Shown: in pieces, positions 9,679 through 18,012 of the stretch | Numbering within the stretch: the first letter of the stretch is position 1 | Layout: every line of letters starts with the position of its first letter | Assembly: GCA_028277645.1 (NCBI GenBank) | Contig: JANQFV010000042.1 | Location: 1 to 45,491 of the forward strand | Reading direction: 5' to 3' | Length of the DNA: 45,491 bases | Source of the DNA: Phycisphaerae bacterium | GTDB lineage: Bacteria; Planctomycetota; Phycisphaerae; UBA1845; Fen-1342 | The notes under the pieces: model-generated | The model's input: only the letters and a program-made list of their open reading frames with translations | The model's database searches: none | Told to the model about the DNA's origin: nothing | Program-made: the position numbers and the translations under genes

Positions 9679-10578
9679 CTATGCGAAAGTTCGGTCGCGG
9701 GCGGCGTTCGAAACCGCCACTACTGCGGGATGCTTGATCCGACGCTCCATCGAGATCGCGTAGAATCGCTCGTGTACGTCGTCGACCTCACCAACCGCTC
9801 GCACGCCGTACTGTTTCTGTATCTGTCTCGCGATCGCCGTCGGCCCGGGGAATAATCCTGCGCCCTGTTGTCCGAACACCTTCAGCAACGCGCTGTCCTC
9901 GAATTCGCCGACCACAAGTGGCCGAATGCCCGCTGCGTCGAACCAGTGGTCGAACGCGCGCCGCACCATCGTGTTGGATGTCGGTAACAGCATCGGGGCG
10001 TTGTCCAATGATTCTGGAAAACCGCGCCGGTATCGTGATGCCTCTTCCGCCGGCGCAAATATGGATGCCGTACATTCACCCAGCAGGTGATTGAACGCAC
10101 GCACACCGGTCTCGGCGCTCGCGGGACTGTCCGTCAGCACGACATCCAGCTCATGCACAGCCAGTCGGGCCAGCAGGTCGGTCGGTTTGCCCTCGTAACA
10201 GATAATCTGGATGCGCTCCTTCAGCTTGAGTGCGGGCGCCAGCAACCGGTGCGTCATGAGCTTCGGTACAACGTCGGCTACACCGACCTGGAACCGCAGT
10301 GGACCCCCGGTCGGTCGCCCTTTGAGCGTATCCATCAGGTCGCGACCGATCGAAAAGATCTCGTCCGCATACCGATAGACGACGCGACCGGTCTCGGTCA
10401 GCACGAGATTGCGGCCGGCGCGCTTGAAGAGCTTATGCCCCAGGGCGGTCTCCAGTTTGCGCAGCTGAGCCGAGATCGTCGGCTGGGCGACGTGCAGCTG
10501 CTCGCACGCGGCCGCGATGGTCCCTTCCCGAGCAACCGTCCAGAAGTAGAGCAAGTGGTGGTAGTTCAGCCAATCCAT
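9679..10578 (-). CDS. nhaR: LysR-family regulator, NhaR-like
   Basis: A 299-residue LysR-type regulator. The start NYHHLLYFWTVAREGTIAAA, the helix-turn-helix QLHVAQPTISAQLRKLE and KLFKRAGRNLVLTE, and later blocks FEDSALLKVFGQQGAGLFPGP and MERRIKHPAVVAVSN match the NhaR branch, which in E. coli activates the sodium/proton antiporter gene nhaA in response to sodium. The ATG at 10578 (GGATGA upstream) gives the usual MDWLNYHH start; an in-frame ATG five codons earlier (10593) is also possible. It is in the same island as a complete Mrp sodium/proton antiporter, which fits a salt-sensing job, although the target is not shown. Confidence 0.88.
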   Translation of the reverse strand: MDWLNYHHLLYFWTVAREGTIAAACEQLHVAQPTISAQLRKLETALGHKLFKRAGRNLVLTETGRVVYRYADEIFSIGRDLMDTLKGRPTGGPLRFQVGVADVVPKLMTHRLLAPALKLKERIQIICYEGKPTDLLARLAVHELDVVLTDSPASAETGVRAFNHLLGECTASIFAPAEEASRYRRGFPESLDNAPMLLPTSNTMVRRAFDHWFDAAGIRPLVVGEFEDSALLKVFGQQGAGLFPGPTAIARQIQKQYGVRAVGEVDDVHERFYAISMERRIKHPAVVAVSNAARDRTFA

Positions 10579-10734
10579 GACATTTTCATCCATCTACGCT
10601 GTCTATGTTTCGTGCACGACGATTCTATTCGCCTTTCTATCCGTAGCGACGTACAAATCAAGTGGTTCAGCGGCATGTCGACCGCCTGGCGGTAACGTGC
10701 CCGCGCTTACGCAGGAGTTGTTGAGGGTCGCCTG

Positions 10735-11003
10735 ATGGCTGCGAGCAGAGCGAAGACCGACGATAGATGCCGGATCGTCATTATCGGGGGCGGATTCGGC
10801 GGTGCGTACTGCGCGCAATCGCTGGCAAGCAAGCTGCGGCGATCGAACGCAGAAGTGTCGCTCATCGACTGCAACAACTACTTCCTGTGCTAGCCTCTGC
10901 TGGTCGGGGCCGGGACGGGCAGGCTCCTGGGCCCGTCGCGCGTCAGGTGGCGGGGCATTCCTCGGACCTCGGGGCAGCCGTTGCCGAGGCGACGGCGCCT
11001 TAG
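10735..11003 (+). pseudogene. Relic of an NDH-2-type NAD(P)/FAD oxidoreductase
   Basis: An ATG at 10735 opens 52 codons that read RIVIIGGGFGGAYCAQSL, the FAD-binding GxGxxG start of type II NADH dehydrogenases, and then VSLIDCNNYFLC. A TAG at 10891 interrupts exactly where the family continues with the PLLVEAGTG block; PLLVGAGTG is indeed read after the stop. Downstream, traces such as SDLGAAVAEATA appear in another frame, so there is a frameshift too. Only the first ~90 residues of a ~400-residue enzyme remain. The gene is dead and truncated; it stands divergent to nhaR and ahead of the stress cluster. Confidence 0.75.
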
Positions 11004-11138
11004 CTGGGGAGTCACTGAGGCTATCCGTTTCAAGTCCCACAACAACGGCCTACAGCGTGCGCCAGATTCCCGATAGTAGGTTGGAATTCAAGGCAAAAGC
11101 CATAGACAATGACGATGATTAGCGATTATAGATTGTAT

Positions 11139-11166
11139 TTGTCTATTGGTGGGGCACACGTACACT
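11139..11166 (+). promoter_or_regulatory. Possible promoter of the stress cluster
   Basis: TTGTCT at 11139-11144 and TACACT at 11161-11166 with 16 bases between, in a locally AT-rich patch (about 11085-11180) of an otherwise GC-rich region, 125 bases before the first Usp gene. Neither box is consensus, so this is a weak call. Confidence 0.3.
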
Positions 11167-11291
11167 TTAGATGAAGCGACTGGTCCGGTGCCGGGCGTCC
11201 AGCAAAGGGCGCCAGTCCCTGGTGGTGACAGCCGCTTAGTTGCCTGGGTCTCCCGTGGTGGGCCCGGCAGTACGCCGTAAGGAGAATTGAG

Positions 11292-12062
11292 ATGGTGCGG
11301 TCCACAGACACTCTCATCGGAAAGGCCTGCTCCCAGGATTCTGGGGAGTGCCTTTCCGCGCTAGTGCAGGGTCTTGCCAGCGCGTTGAAACCTGCGAAGA
11401 ACCGCCGGCAGGCCGATTCGACGGCTATCGCGGAGCTGTCCATCGGGTCACAAGTGCTGTTCTTGAGACAGGCTGCCACGGTGCCAGGAGGTTCGGCGCG
11501 CAGGATCGCGCGTGCGGACCGGAATCTGTTGCGCAAGAGCACGTTACCCGTGTGGTTAACGCGGTCAGACAAATTGCCGCGCAACATCGGCGTAACACTG
11601 CATCCGAATGCGCTGAGCGGCGACCACGCCCGACTGAACCAACAACTGGCGGGCCTGGCGCGACGGATGCGTGACGTGGCGGGGGCGACAGTCCACGGCA
11701 TCACGACGTGGCGTGCGTATGGCGAGACTCTACTGGGTCACCGGATTGCCCCTGAGGAACTTACTCGATATCGCGACGAGACGCGCGAACGGGCCGCACA
11801 CTCCGCGCGGACCGCGCTCAGTGATGAAGACGAAATGGACGCAAACGTGCAGTTGCACGTTGTCGAGGGCGATTTGCTCTGCCGCATTCCAGAGATCATC
11901 TCCGAGCGGTCGATCGACTTGCTCATCGTTGGCAACTTCGCTCGCCGCGGGCTACCTGGCCTCGTCGTCGGAAACACGGTGGAGCGATTGCTGCCGCGCG
12001 TCGATTGCTCCGTACTCGCCGTTCCTGCGAATGTATCGCCAGACGAGAGAGCCGCGGCATGA
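11292..12062 (+). CDS. Universal stress protein (two-domain type, N-terminal half reduced)
   Basis: A 256-residue UspA-family protein. The C-terminal domain is typical: DLLIVGNFARRGLPGLVVGNTVERLL carries the nucleotide-binding Gly pattern and ends DCSVLAVP. The middle has the domain junction LRKSTLPVWLTRSD, matching the CPVWL end of a first Usp domain. The first ~85 residues, however, do not read as a complete Usp fold and look shortened or frame-altered. AAGGAG seven bases before the ATG shows that translation really starts here. Usp proteins are cytoplasmic factors induced under starvation, low energy or oxidative stress. First gene of the island's stress cluster. Confidence 0.82.
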   Translation: MVRSTDTLIGKACSQDSGECLSALVQGLASALKPAKNRRQADSTAIAELSIGSQVLFLRQAATVPGGSARRIARADRNLLRKSTLPVWLTRSDKLPRNIGVTLHPNALSGDHARLNQQLAGLARRMRDVAGATVHGITTWRAYGETLLGHRIAPEELTRYRDETRERAAHSARTALSDEDEMDANVQLHVVEGDLLCRIPEIISERSIDLLIVGNFARRGLPGLVVGNTVERLLPRVDCSVLAVPANVSPDERAAA

Positions 12063-12171
12063 GCGGCTGGACGAGCACGTGACTTTGCCCACCGATGGGC
12101 CAACGCTTGTACGAATAGTGGTCACGGCAACCCGTACCAAGCTGACTTCTACTGACAGGGAGAGCTGAAAG

Positions 12172-12522
12172 ATGAACATCGAGATCCGCAACCGGAATGA
12201 GCAAATCGGCCCATCACAACGGGACTATATCGAACGAAGGCTGCTCTTCGCGTTGGGTCGGTTTGGCAGCCGCATTCGACGCGTGATGGTTCGATTAGAA
12301 GACGTGAACGGGCCGCGCGGTGGGCTGGATAAGCGCTGCCACATCGAAGTGCGAATGCCCGGTCGAAGCGTATTGGTCGTCGACGTTCGCGATGTGGAAC
12401 TGGAACCGGCGGTCAGCCGGGCCGCCGAGCGCATCGCCCGGCGGGTCCGTGACGAATTGACCACCCGGCGTTTCCAGCGGCAACGTGGCGCTTCCTCAGG
12501 AGCACGACTGCCCGCCGCATAG
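12172..12522 (+). CDS. hpf: Ribosome hibernation promoting factor / RaiA family
   Basis: A 116-residue short-form ribosome-associated inhibitor. Family features are MNIEIRNRNEQIG at the start, ERRLLFALGRFGSRI, the conserved VRLEDVNGPRGG and the basic last helix ERIARRVRDELTTRR. These proteins bind the decoding channel of the 30S subunit and idle ribosomes in stationary phase or stress. A GGGAGAG ribosome site is present. It sits between a Usp and htpX, a pairing that supports a shared stress role. The Pro/Ala tail is unremarkable. Confidence 0.88.
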   Translation: MNIEIRNRNEQIGPSQRDYIERRLLFALGRFGSRIRRVMVRLEDVNGPRGGLDKRCHIEVRMPGRSVLVVDVRDVELEPAVSRAAERIARRVRDELTTRRFQRQRGASSGARLPAA

Positions 12523-12569
12523 CGCCGCGGCTGACTGCTGTACGGCCACGATGAAAGGAGATTAACGAC

Positions 12570-13460
12570 ATGCGTCTGGTCAGCAATATCAAGACGGCTT
12601 TCCTGCTGGGCTCATTGATGGGGCTCTGCATGCTCGTGGGACACTTGCTCGGTGGTCCTCAGGGACTTCTGCTCGGCCTGGTGCTGGGTGGGCTGGGCAA
12701 CCTGATCGCGTACTTCTACTCGGACAAGCTGGCGCTCACGGCCATGCAAGCGCAGGAGGTCACGCGGCAGGAGGCGCCCTGGCTGGTCGATACGGTCGAG
12801 TGCCTCGCATCGGCGGCCGGCATACCGGCACCACGGGTGTACATCTGCCCGCAAGAAGCACCGAACGCCTTTGCCACCGGCCGCAACCCACAGAATGGAG
12901 TGGTGGCGATTACGCAGGGCATGCTGCGTGGATTTCCGCAGAATGAGGTCGCAGCGGTTCTGGCCCACGAGATCGCCCACATCAAACACCGGGACGTGCT
13001 GATCAGTACGATCGCTGCAGTCATGGCGGGCGTAATCAGCTACGCCGGTTACATGCTGATGTTCTTCGGCGGTGGGCAGCGCAGCGAGAGCCCGTTGGGT
13101 GCGATTGGCGCGTTGGCAATGATCTTACTCGCACCAATCGGCGCGATGATCATCCAACTGGCAATCTCGCGCTCGCGAGAGTACGCCGCCGATTCCTACG
13201 CGGGAGAACTGACCGGCTGCCCGCTCGCTCTGGCAGCCGCGCTGGAGCGGCTCCAGTCGCGCAACGAGCGCATCCCGACTGACGGCAACTCGGCCTTCCA
13301 CAGCTTGTTCATCGTGCAACCCCTGTCCGCACGCGAAACACTAGGGTCATGGTTCAGTACGCATCCGCCCACCGAGAAGCGGATCGCGGCGCTGCGTCGC
13401 CAAGCGGCCGATCTGGCACAGCAGGGGGACGCGTCACGTGGAATCCGCAGGGCTGGCTAA
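12570..13460 (+). CDS. htpX: Membrane zinc protease HtpX (M48B)
   Basis: A 296-residue integral-membrane metalloprotease that degrades misfolded membrane proteins together with FtsH in stressed cells. The zinc motif HEIAH is at residues 133-137 within VLAHEIAHIKHRD and the third ligand Glu is in SREYAAD. Two N-terminal helices (FLLGSLMGLCMLVGHLLGG and GLLLGLVLGGLGNLIAYFY) and two central ones flank the active site, as in the family. The end TLGSWFSTHPPTEKRIAALR is also classic. AAAGGAG precedes the ATG. Length is normal and all key residues are present. Confidence 0.96.
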   Translation: MRLVSNIKTAFLLGSLMGLCMLVGHLLGGPQGLLLGLVLGGLGNLIAYFYSDKLALTAMQAQEVTRQEAPWLVDTVECLASAAGIPAPRVYICPQEAPNAFATGRNPQNGVVAITQGMLRGFPQNEVAAVLAHEIAHIKHRDVLISTIAAVMAGVISYAGYMLMFFGGGQRSESPLGAIGALAMILLAPIGAMIIQLAISRSREYAADSYAGELTGCPLALAAALERLQSRNERIPTDGNSAFHSLFIVQPLSARETLGSWFSTHPPTEKRIAALRRQAADLAQQGDASRGIRRAG

Positions 13461-13518
13461 CCGATTCAGCAACGTCTGAGAATCACGCAGGAAAGCGAAC
13501 GACTGGAAAGGACGAGAG

Positions 13519-14223
13519 ATGAAACCAGCTAGAAAGCATCGCAGAGCACTTCCAGCGGTAGTGGCTGTGGCATCGCTCGGCTGCATGACACTGGCCCCAC
13601 TTGCTTACGCGCAGGCGACAACCCAAACGCGTGCGACGCAGAGCGCTCTCACGCCTGATCAGATCCTTGAGGTGCTCAAGGCGGGAAACGAACGGTTCGT
13701 ATCGGGCCAGATGCTCGAACGCGATCTACGCTCACAAATTCGCGAGACCGCAAACGGGCAATACCCAATGGCGGCCGTCCTGGACTGCTTGGACTCGCGC
13801 GTACCGCCTGAGCTGGTCTTCGACATGGGGATCGGAGATCTGTTCGTGGGGCGCGTCGCCGGCAACTATGCCGATACGGACATGCTCGGCAGCCTCGAGT
13901 TCGCAACGAAGGTCGCGGGTGCCAAAGTCGTTCTGGTGCTGGGGCATACTGATTGTGGCGCGGTAAAGGGTGCCTGTGATGGTGTCAAGCTCGGTAACCT
14001 GACGCACACATTGAGCAACTTGACGCCGGCACTCTACGCCGCCGGTGGGGTTACGGGGCCACGTACCTCCAAGAACCACGAATTCGTCGACGCAGTGACG
14101 CGCGCGCTCGAGAAGGTCGCGGCAGGTGAAACCTCGTTGCGTGAAGTGACACGACTCTTCTGGAGCGCCCTGGGCGATACCAGCGTGCTGGCCGTCGATG
14201 TTAACGGCGAGGACTCGTCATGA
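13519..14223 (+). CDS. Periplasmic beta-carbonic anhydrase
   Basis: Zinc enzyme hydrating CO2 to bicarbonate. A signal peptide is clear (LPAVVAVASLGCMTLAPLAYA, residues 11-31), so it acts outside the cytoplasm. The zinc site is complete: Cys90-x-Asp92-x-Arg94 in CLDSR, His143 and Cys146 in GHTDCGAVKG. The catalytic core is well kept, but the last ~50 residues (NHEFVDAVTRALEKVAAGE onward) do not end with the usual strand block (GxVYDxxTGxV), so the C-terminus may be altered. The stop overlaps the next gene by four bases (ATGA), so it is coupled to the following Usp. In this setting it may serve pH or bicarbonate balance. Confidence 0.9.
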   Translation: MKPARKHRRALPAVVAVASLGCMTLAPLAYAQATTQTRATQSALTPDQILEVLKAGNERFVSGQMLERDLRSQIRETANGQYPMAAVLDCLDSRVPPELVFDMGIGDLFVGRVAGNYADTDMLGSLEFATKVAGAKVVLVLGHTDCGAVKGACDGVKLGNLTHTLSNLTPALYAAGGVTGPRTSKNHEFVDAVTRALEKVAAGETSLREVTRLFWSALGDTSVLAVDVNGEDSS

Positions 14224-15050
14224 CGGTCAAACGGATTCTCCTTGGCCTAGGTGGCACCGATTACACGCCCGTGGCGATCCAGCGCGCGGTTGAGCTCGCG
14301 CAGCGCCACCAAGCGGAGATAACGGGCGTCACGATCATGGACGCGTCGCGATTGCGCGACGTCGGTTCCGTGCCCGCGGGCGCTGCACACGCCGCCCGTG
14401 CGCTTCGAGAACACCGCCTGGAAGTGTCGCGGCAGAGCATGCAGGACGCGCTCGAGTCTTTCCGGGAAGCCTGCGACCGCCAGAACCTTCCCTATGGTGT
14501 GCAGCAGGAACGCGGGGAGCCGTTTGCGCTGATGACGAATCTAGCGCGCTACCACGATCTGATGGTCTTCGGTCTGCGGGGCATCTTCGACTACGGGCTG
14601 GGACTTGACCCGCAAGACACGTTGACGCGGCTGGTGCGGGCGAACGTCCGGCCGTTAATCGCGGTCTCGCGCGAGTATCGCCCGATTCGGCGTGCGCTCT
14701 TGGCCTACAGCGGGTCTCCGGAGTCCGCCAAGACCATCAAGCGCTTCGTGCAGTCCCAGCTCTGGCCGAACTTGGAATTGCGATTGCTGACCTGCGCGCG
14801 ATCAACCGGTGATGCTAGGGCGTTGTTAGCAGAGATGTCAGCCTACTGCTGGTCGCATGGCTACGAGCCTGAAACCGAAGCCAGCGATGCGTCGCCGAAG
14901 ACGCGAATCCTGGCCGCCGCACTGGAATGGAACGCGGATTTGATCGTGCTCGGCAACGGTGTGCGAAACCTTTGGCTGAACCGCGTCCTGGGCAGCACCG
15001 CCCTGCACATCATCCAGCATGCGGATTGTCCGCTTTATTTGGCGCAGTGA
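14220..15050 (+). CDS. Universal stress protein, two tandem Usp domains
   Basis: A 276-residue UspE-like protein. Domain one begins VKRILLGLGGTDYTPVAIQRAVELA and ends RLVRANVRPLIAVSREY; domain two begins IRRALLAYSGSPESAKTIKRF and ends in LNRVLGSTALHIIQHADCPLYLAQ, with the G-S-T of the ATP-binding loop. DLMVFGLRGIF and DLIVLGNGVRN are the matching beta-4 segments. Both domains look complete, unlike the other Usp at 11292. It overlaps the carbonic anhydrase by four bases and is followed after 13 bases by the kinase, so the three form one translational unit. Confidence 0.9.
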   Translation: MTVKRILLGLGGTDYTPVAIQRAVELAQRHQAEITGVTIMDASRLRDVGSVPAGAAHAARALREHRLEVSRQSMQDALESFREACDRQNLPYGVQQERGEPFALMTNLARYHDLMVFGLRGIFDYGLGLDPQDTLTRLVRANVRPLIAVSREYRPIRRALLAYSGSPESAKTIKRFVQSQLWPNLELRLLTCARSTGDARALLAEMSAYCWSHGYEPETEASDASPKTRILAAALEWNADLIVLGNGVRNLWLNRVLGSTALHIIQHADCPLYLAQ

Positions 15051-15063
15051 AGGAGAGGTCGCC

Positions 15064-16002
15064 ATGCCAACCGATCTCGCGATAGACCGACACGGCACGT
15101 TGATCCGGGTCCGAGACCGGCGCGGCATGGACTTGCCGTTTTCGAAGGGCCTGATGGCGACGAGCATCCTTGCGACTGGCCTGGAGACGGGGCGCGCTCA
15201 CGCGATCGCCGCGGATATCGGGGCCGCGCTGCGGCAAGACCAGACGCGTGAAATAGGTGCTGATGCGCTCGCCAGCCTTGCCATGCAGTCCATCGAGCGC
15301 GCCGCTGGAGATGAGGCCGCGCAGCGGTACAGCGCGTGGCGCCGCGCGAAGCGGACGGGGTGTCCGATCGTCGTGGCGCTCGGCGGTGCGCCGGGTGTTG
15401 GGAAATCAACGATCGCGACCCGTCTGGCGTTGCGACTGGGAATCAACCGCGTAGTGCCCACCGACGCGGTCCGTGAAGTGCTGCGAACCGTTGTGCCCGA
15501 TACGGTGTTGCCGGAACTCCACGTTTCAACCTACGAGAGCATCGCTGGTAATGGCGAAGCTGACATGTCGTTGGCGAGCTTTCGCCGCCAGGCGCATGCG
15601 GTGTTGTCGGCGAGCGTGGCCGTGGCAGCACGTCTGACCAGTGAACGCCGTAGCATAATTCTCGAGGGCGCGCACCTGCTGCCGGGCGAAGTTCGTCACC
15701 ACTTAGCTGAACGCGGGTCGGACGCGATTGTCGTTGAGTTGCTGATGACCGTAGCTCATGAGGAAGTTCATCGCGACCACCTGACTAGGAGGCTTCACAC
15801 CGAACCAGCCCGCGCGGGGCAGCGTCACTTGAAGCATCTGTCGGTGATTCGGCGGTTGCAGGACCAGCTGCGAAGTCTTGCGCAAGCGGCCAACGTGGCC
15901 GAGCACGACGTCGCGCACCCCGAGGATCTGACCCAGCGAGTCGTTGACCAGGTGGTCTGTGAGATCGACTTGCGGCGTACGAACACCAAGGTGAGCGCGT
16001 GA
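15064..16002 (+). CDS. 2-phosphoglycerate kinase-like protein with ATP-cone
   Basis: A 312-residue P-loop kinase. The N-terminal ~100 residues (LPFSKGLMATSILATGLE through SIERAAGDEAAQRYSAWR) resemble an ATP-cone allosteric domain. The Walker A motif GGAPGVGKST follows, then VVPTDAVREVLR and the late basic blocks HLTRR and RHLKHLSVIRRLQ. This order matches 2-phosphoglycerate kinase, known from thermophilic methanogens as the first step to cyclic 2,3-diphosphoglycerate, a stress solute; bacterial homologues in stress clusters have no proven substrate. AAGGAG before the ATG at 15064 sets the start. Its stop overlaps the HAD gene (TGATG). Confidence 0.8.
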   Translation: MPTDLAIDRHGTLIRVRDRRGMDLPFSKGLMATSILATGLETGRAHAIAADIGAALRQDQTREIGADALASLAMQSIERAAGDEAAQRYSAWRRAKRTGCPIVVALGGAPGVGKSTIATRLALRLGINRVVPTDAVREVLRTVVPDTVLPELHVSTYESIAGNGEADMSLASFRRQAHAVLSASVAVAARLTSERRSIILEGAHLLPGEVRHHLAERGSDAIVVELLMTVAHEEVHRDHLTRRLHTEPARAGQRHLKHLSVIRRLQDQLRSLAQAANVAEHDVAHPEDLTQRVVDQVVCEIDLRRTNTKVSA

Positions 16003-16613
16003 TGGGCCCGCGCATTGATCTTCTGGTCTTGGACGCGCACGGCGTTGTCCTCAACGCCTACTGGCCGCGTTTCCTTCGCGAGATCGCTCGCCGTACGCAC
16101 GAACCTGCCGAGGCAGTCCAGCGCCGTTGGCATGATCATGTCCGAGTCGATGCCTGGCTCGGCCGCATCAGCGACGACGAGCTCTGGAGACGTTTGATCC
16201 CAGACCGTCACAGTAGCTACGACTGGCAGGCCATCCTCGAGGCTGGATATACATACGGTCCTGCGGAGCCCCACCTGCGGCAATGGCGCCAGTGTATACC
16301 GATTTGGCTGCTCTCGAACCACCGGTCACATTGGCTGCTGCCGCGATTGGACCGATTCGGCGTCCTGGAGTGCTTCGAGCGGATTCTCGTCTCCGACACA
16401 ATCGACGCCGCCAAACCCGAGCAAGAAACGTTTGACGCGTTGCTGGGCCCGGATTCCCGCGGGGATCGGGTCTTGTTCGTGGATGACCAGGCCTGCAATG
16501 TTGCGGCTGCGCGCCGACGGGGCATCATCGCTCTTCACGCGCACGCCGAAAACGGGTGGGTCGCTGCCGTCAATGGGCTGATTCGCACCGCTCCGATCAC
16601 GAAGAACGCCTGA
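16002..16613 (+). CDS. HAD-superfamily protein with altered motif I (DAHG)
   Basis: A 203-residue haloacid-dehalogenase-like protein. Motif I reads LVLDAHGVV: the nucleophile Asp is kept but the second Asp of the phosphatase pattern DxDG is His. Motif II (WLLSNHRSH), motif III Lys (AAKPEQETF) and motif IV (VLFVDDQACNV) are all intact. L-2-haloacid dehalogenases have DAYG at this place, so the protein may not be an ordinary phosphatase. It is translationally coupled to the kinase upstream by TGATG. It is the last gene of the tight run that starts at 11292. Confidence 0.82.
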   Translation: MGPRIDLLVLDAHGVVLNAYWPRFLREIARRTHEPAEAVQRRWHDHVRVDAWLGRISDDELWRRLIPDRHSSYDWQAILEAGYTYGPAEPHLRQWRQCIPIWLLSNHRSHWLLPRLDRFGVLECFERILVSDTIDAAKPEQETFDALLGPDSRGDRVLFVDDQACNVAAARRRGIIALHAHAENGWVAAVNGLIRTAPITKNA

Positions 16614-16902
16614 AATGCGAATGGGGCTTGCATTCGTCTGCTCGCCCTACCACGTTTAGCCAACACGGCCGTCCGAGGGCGGCTCGCCGTCTCCCATGTG
16701 TCGTTACCACAGTCCGCGCCACATTCCAAACATTGATAGTATCTATGATATATTGCAACCAATCTTATTTGCCGATGTGTGCGTATGGATGTATTACTCA
16801 TACAAAGACGGATGACAAGCCGTCGAAACGAGCAGGTCGCCACGTAGGCGGCCCGTCGGCCCATCTGTGATCCGCCAAGTGAGAAGGAATGGAGATGAGC
16901 AA
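16614..16902. other. Gene-free, partly AT-rich spacer
   Basis: No gene is supported. The part from about 16730 to 16810 is clearly more AT-rich than its surroundings (TTGATAGTATCTATGATATA and TTATTTGCCG) and probably holds the promoter of the TraR-like gene, but no pair of boxes is convincing; TTGCCG (16770-16775) with TATTAC (16792-16797) is the best I see. Confidence 0.4.
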
Positions 16903-17157
16903 ATGCGAAAAACCGTCACGAGTGACCGACACGCACGGAAAGCCCAGGAACTTGTCGCATCGGCTGCCTCAAGCAGCACGGAGTCGCTCCGGCGCAGTCA
17001 CGAAGCGGTTGAAGCGCTCGGTCGAATCGAAGCCGGCACCTATGGCACTTGTCGCAGCTGCAGTGGCCGCATCTCCGTCGTACGCCTGCGCGCGAAACCC
17101 GAAGCGACGCGGTGCATCCAGTGTCAGCTGGAGTTCGAGCACGGTCGGGCCGCATAA
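16903..17157 (+). CDS. DksA/TraR-family zinc-finger protein
   Basis: An 84-residue protein whose end has a C4 zinc finger: CRSC and CIQC separated by 17 residues (GTYGTCRSCSGRISVVRL, then EATRCIQCQLEFE). This is the DksA/TraR signature; such proteins enter the RNA polymerase secondary channel and tune transcription with or without ppGpp. A helical part with alternating Glu/Arg precedes the finger, but the length is that of the short TraR type, not of full DksA. GGAG at 16891-16894 fits the ATG at 16903; a GTG at 16867 is less likely. It follows the stress cluster on the same strand. Confidence 0.85.
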   Translation: MRKTVTSDRHARKAQELVASAASSSTESLRRSHEAVEALGRIEAGTYGTCRSCSGRISVVRLRAKPEATRCIQCQLEFEHGRAA

Positions 17158-17315
17158 GCACCAGCCCGTCAGCGTGCTTAGCGCGACACCGCCACGTATG
17201 CATTCAAATGCACAGCGTGGACCGCCCGAACACCAATGAACCGAGAACGAGCCCCCGAATAATTGGGATTAGATTCAGGGATTGAAATCGAACTGAAAAG
17301 ACAAAGAGGTGAATC

Positions 17316-17996
17316 ATGATTCGAATCGCAATGGCATTACTATTGGCTTTGCCGGTGGCCGCCGTCGCCGGTGACAAGCAGGTATGCACACACGCCAAGT
17401 CATCCTGCACGGATGGAGCCAAGTTGGAGTGCGTGGCACAGCCGGCGCACACGTGTGATTACTCGAAACAGGTGCACAATCGAGATGCGAGTGTAACGTT
17501 GACCAATTGCCCATATGTCAAGGGTTCAAATGGTCAAGTCTCGTTGGATCGAGCACTATGTGCTGCGGTGCACAGGCTGCCAAACGCGCTCCCGGTTGAG
17601 GTGTCGTATGAGTTCTCCAAGGACCGTGCGTGGTACGAGGTCGAGTTGCTGGCTGACGGCAAGCTGAAAGAACTCCGAGTCTGCGCCCAAAGCGGTACGG
17701 CCACCGAGCCGAAGATGATCGCGCTGGCGAAGAGCTTCGTGGCGGCTGATCACGAAGGTCAAGCCGCAGCCCCCAAGCTGACAATGTCCAAGGTCCTGAA
17801 GCACGTGGCGGACAAACATCCGCACAGCCGGGCCGTCGAGGCAGAGCTTGAGCTGAACGGCGAGCGGCTCGTGTACGAAGTCCGCATGCTGTGCAGCGGT
17901 GAGATGAAAGAGGTGTCGCTCGATGCCAACAATGGGACTTTCTTGAAATGCGCTTGTGATCAGGTCATGGCGGTCCGCACCGGGTCGCGGCGATAG
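17316..17996 (+). CDS. Secreted Cys-rich protein with two PepSY-like repeats
   Basis: A 226-residue protein with a short signal peptide (MIRIAMALLLALPVAAVAG). A Cys-rich segment follows (VCTHAKSSCTDGAKLECV, CDY, NCPY). Two repeats then read like PepSY units: VEVSYEFSKDRAWYEVELL with GKLKELRVCAQSG, and RAVEAELELNGERLVYEVRML with GEMKEVSLDANNG. PepSY domains are extracytoplasmic and often modulate proteases or sense the envelope, but the function here is unknown. AGAGGTGA precedes the ATG. It lies downstream of the TraR-like gene after 158 bases, and may be the last + strand gene before the OPT transporter on the other strand. Confidence 0.65.
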   Translation: MIRIAMALLLALPVAAVAGDKQVCTHAKSSCTDGAKLECVAQPAHTCDYSKQVHNRDASVTLTNCPYVKGSNGQVSLDRALCAAVHRLPNALPVEVSYEFSKDRAWYEVELLADGKLKELRVCAQSGTATEPKMIALAKSFVAADHEGQAAAPKLTMSKVLKHVADKHPHSRAVEAELELNGERLVYEVRMLCSGEMKEVSLDANNGTFLKCACDQVMAVRTGSRR

Positions 17997-18012
17997 TCCG
18001 TGGTCTTCAAGG

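Noticed and set aside
16733..16752. FNR/CRP-like site in TTGATAGTATCTATGA
   Set aside because: Only one half-site is good; the second half does not match ATCAA.
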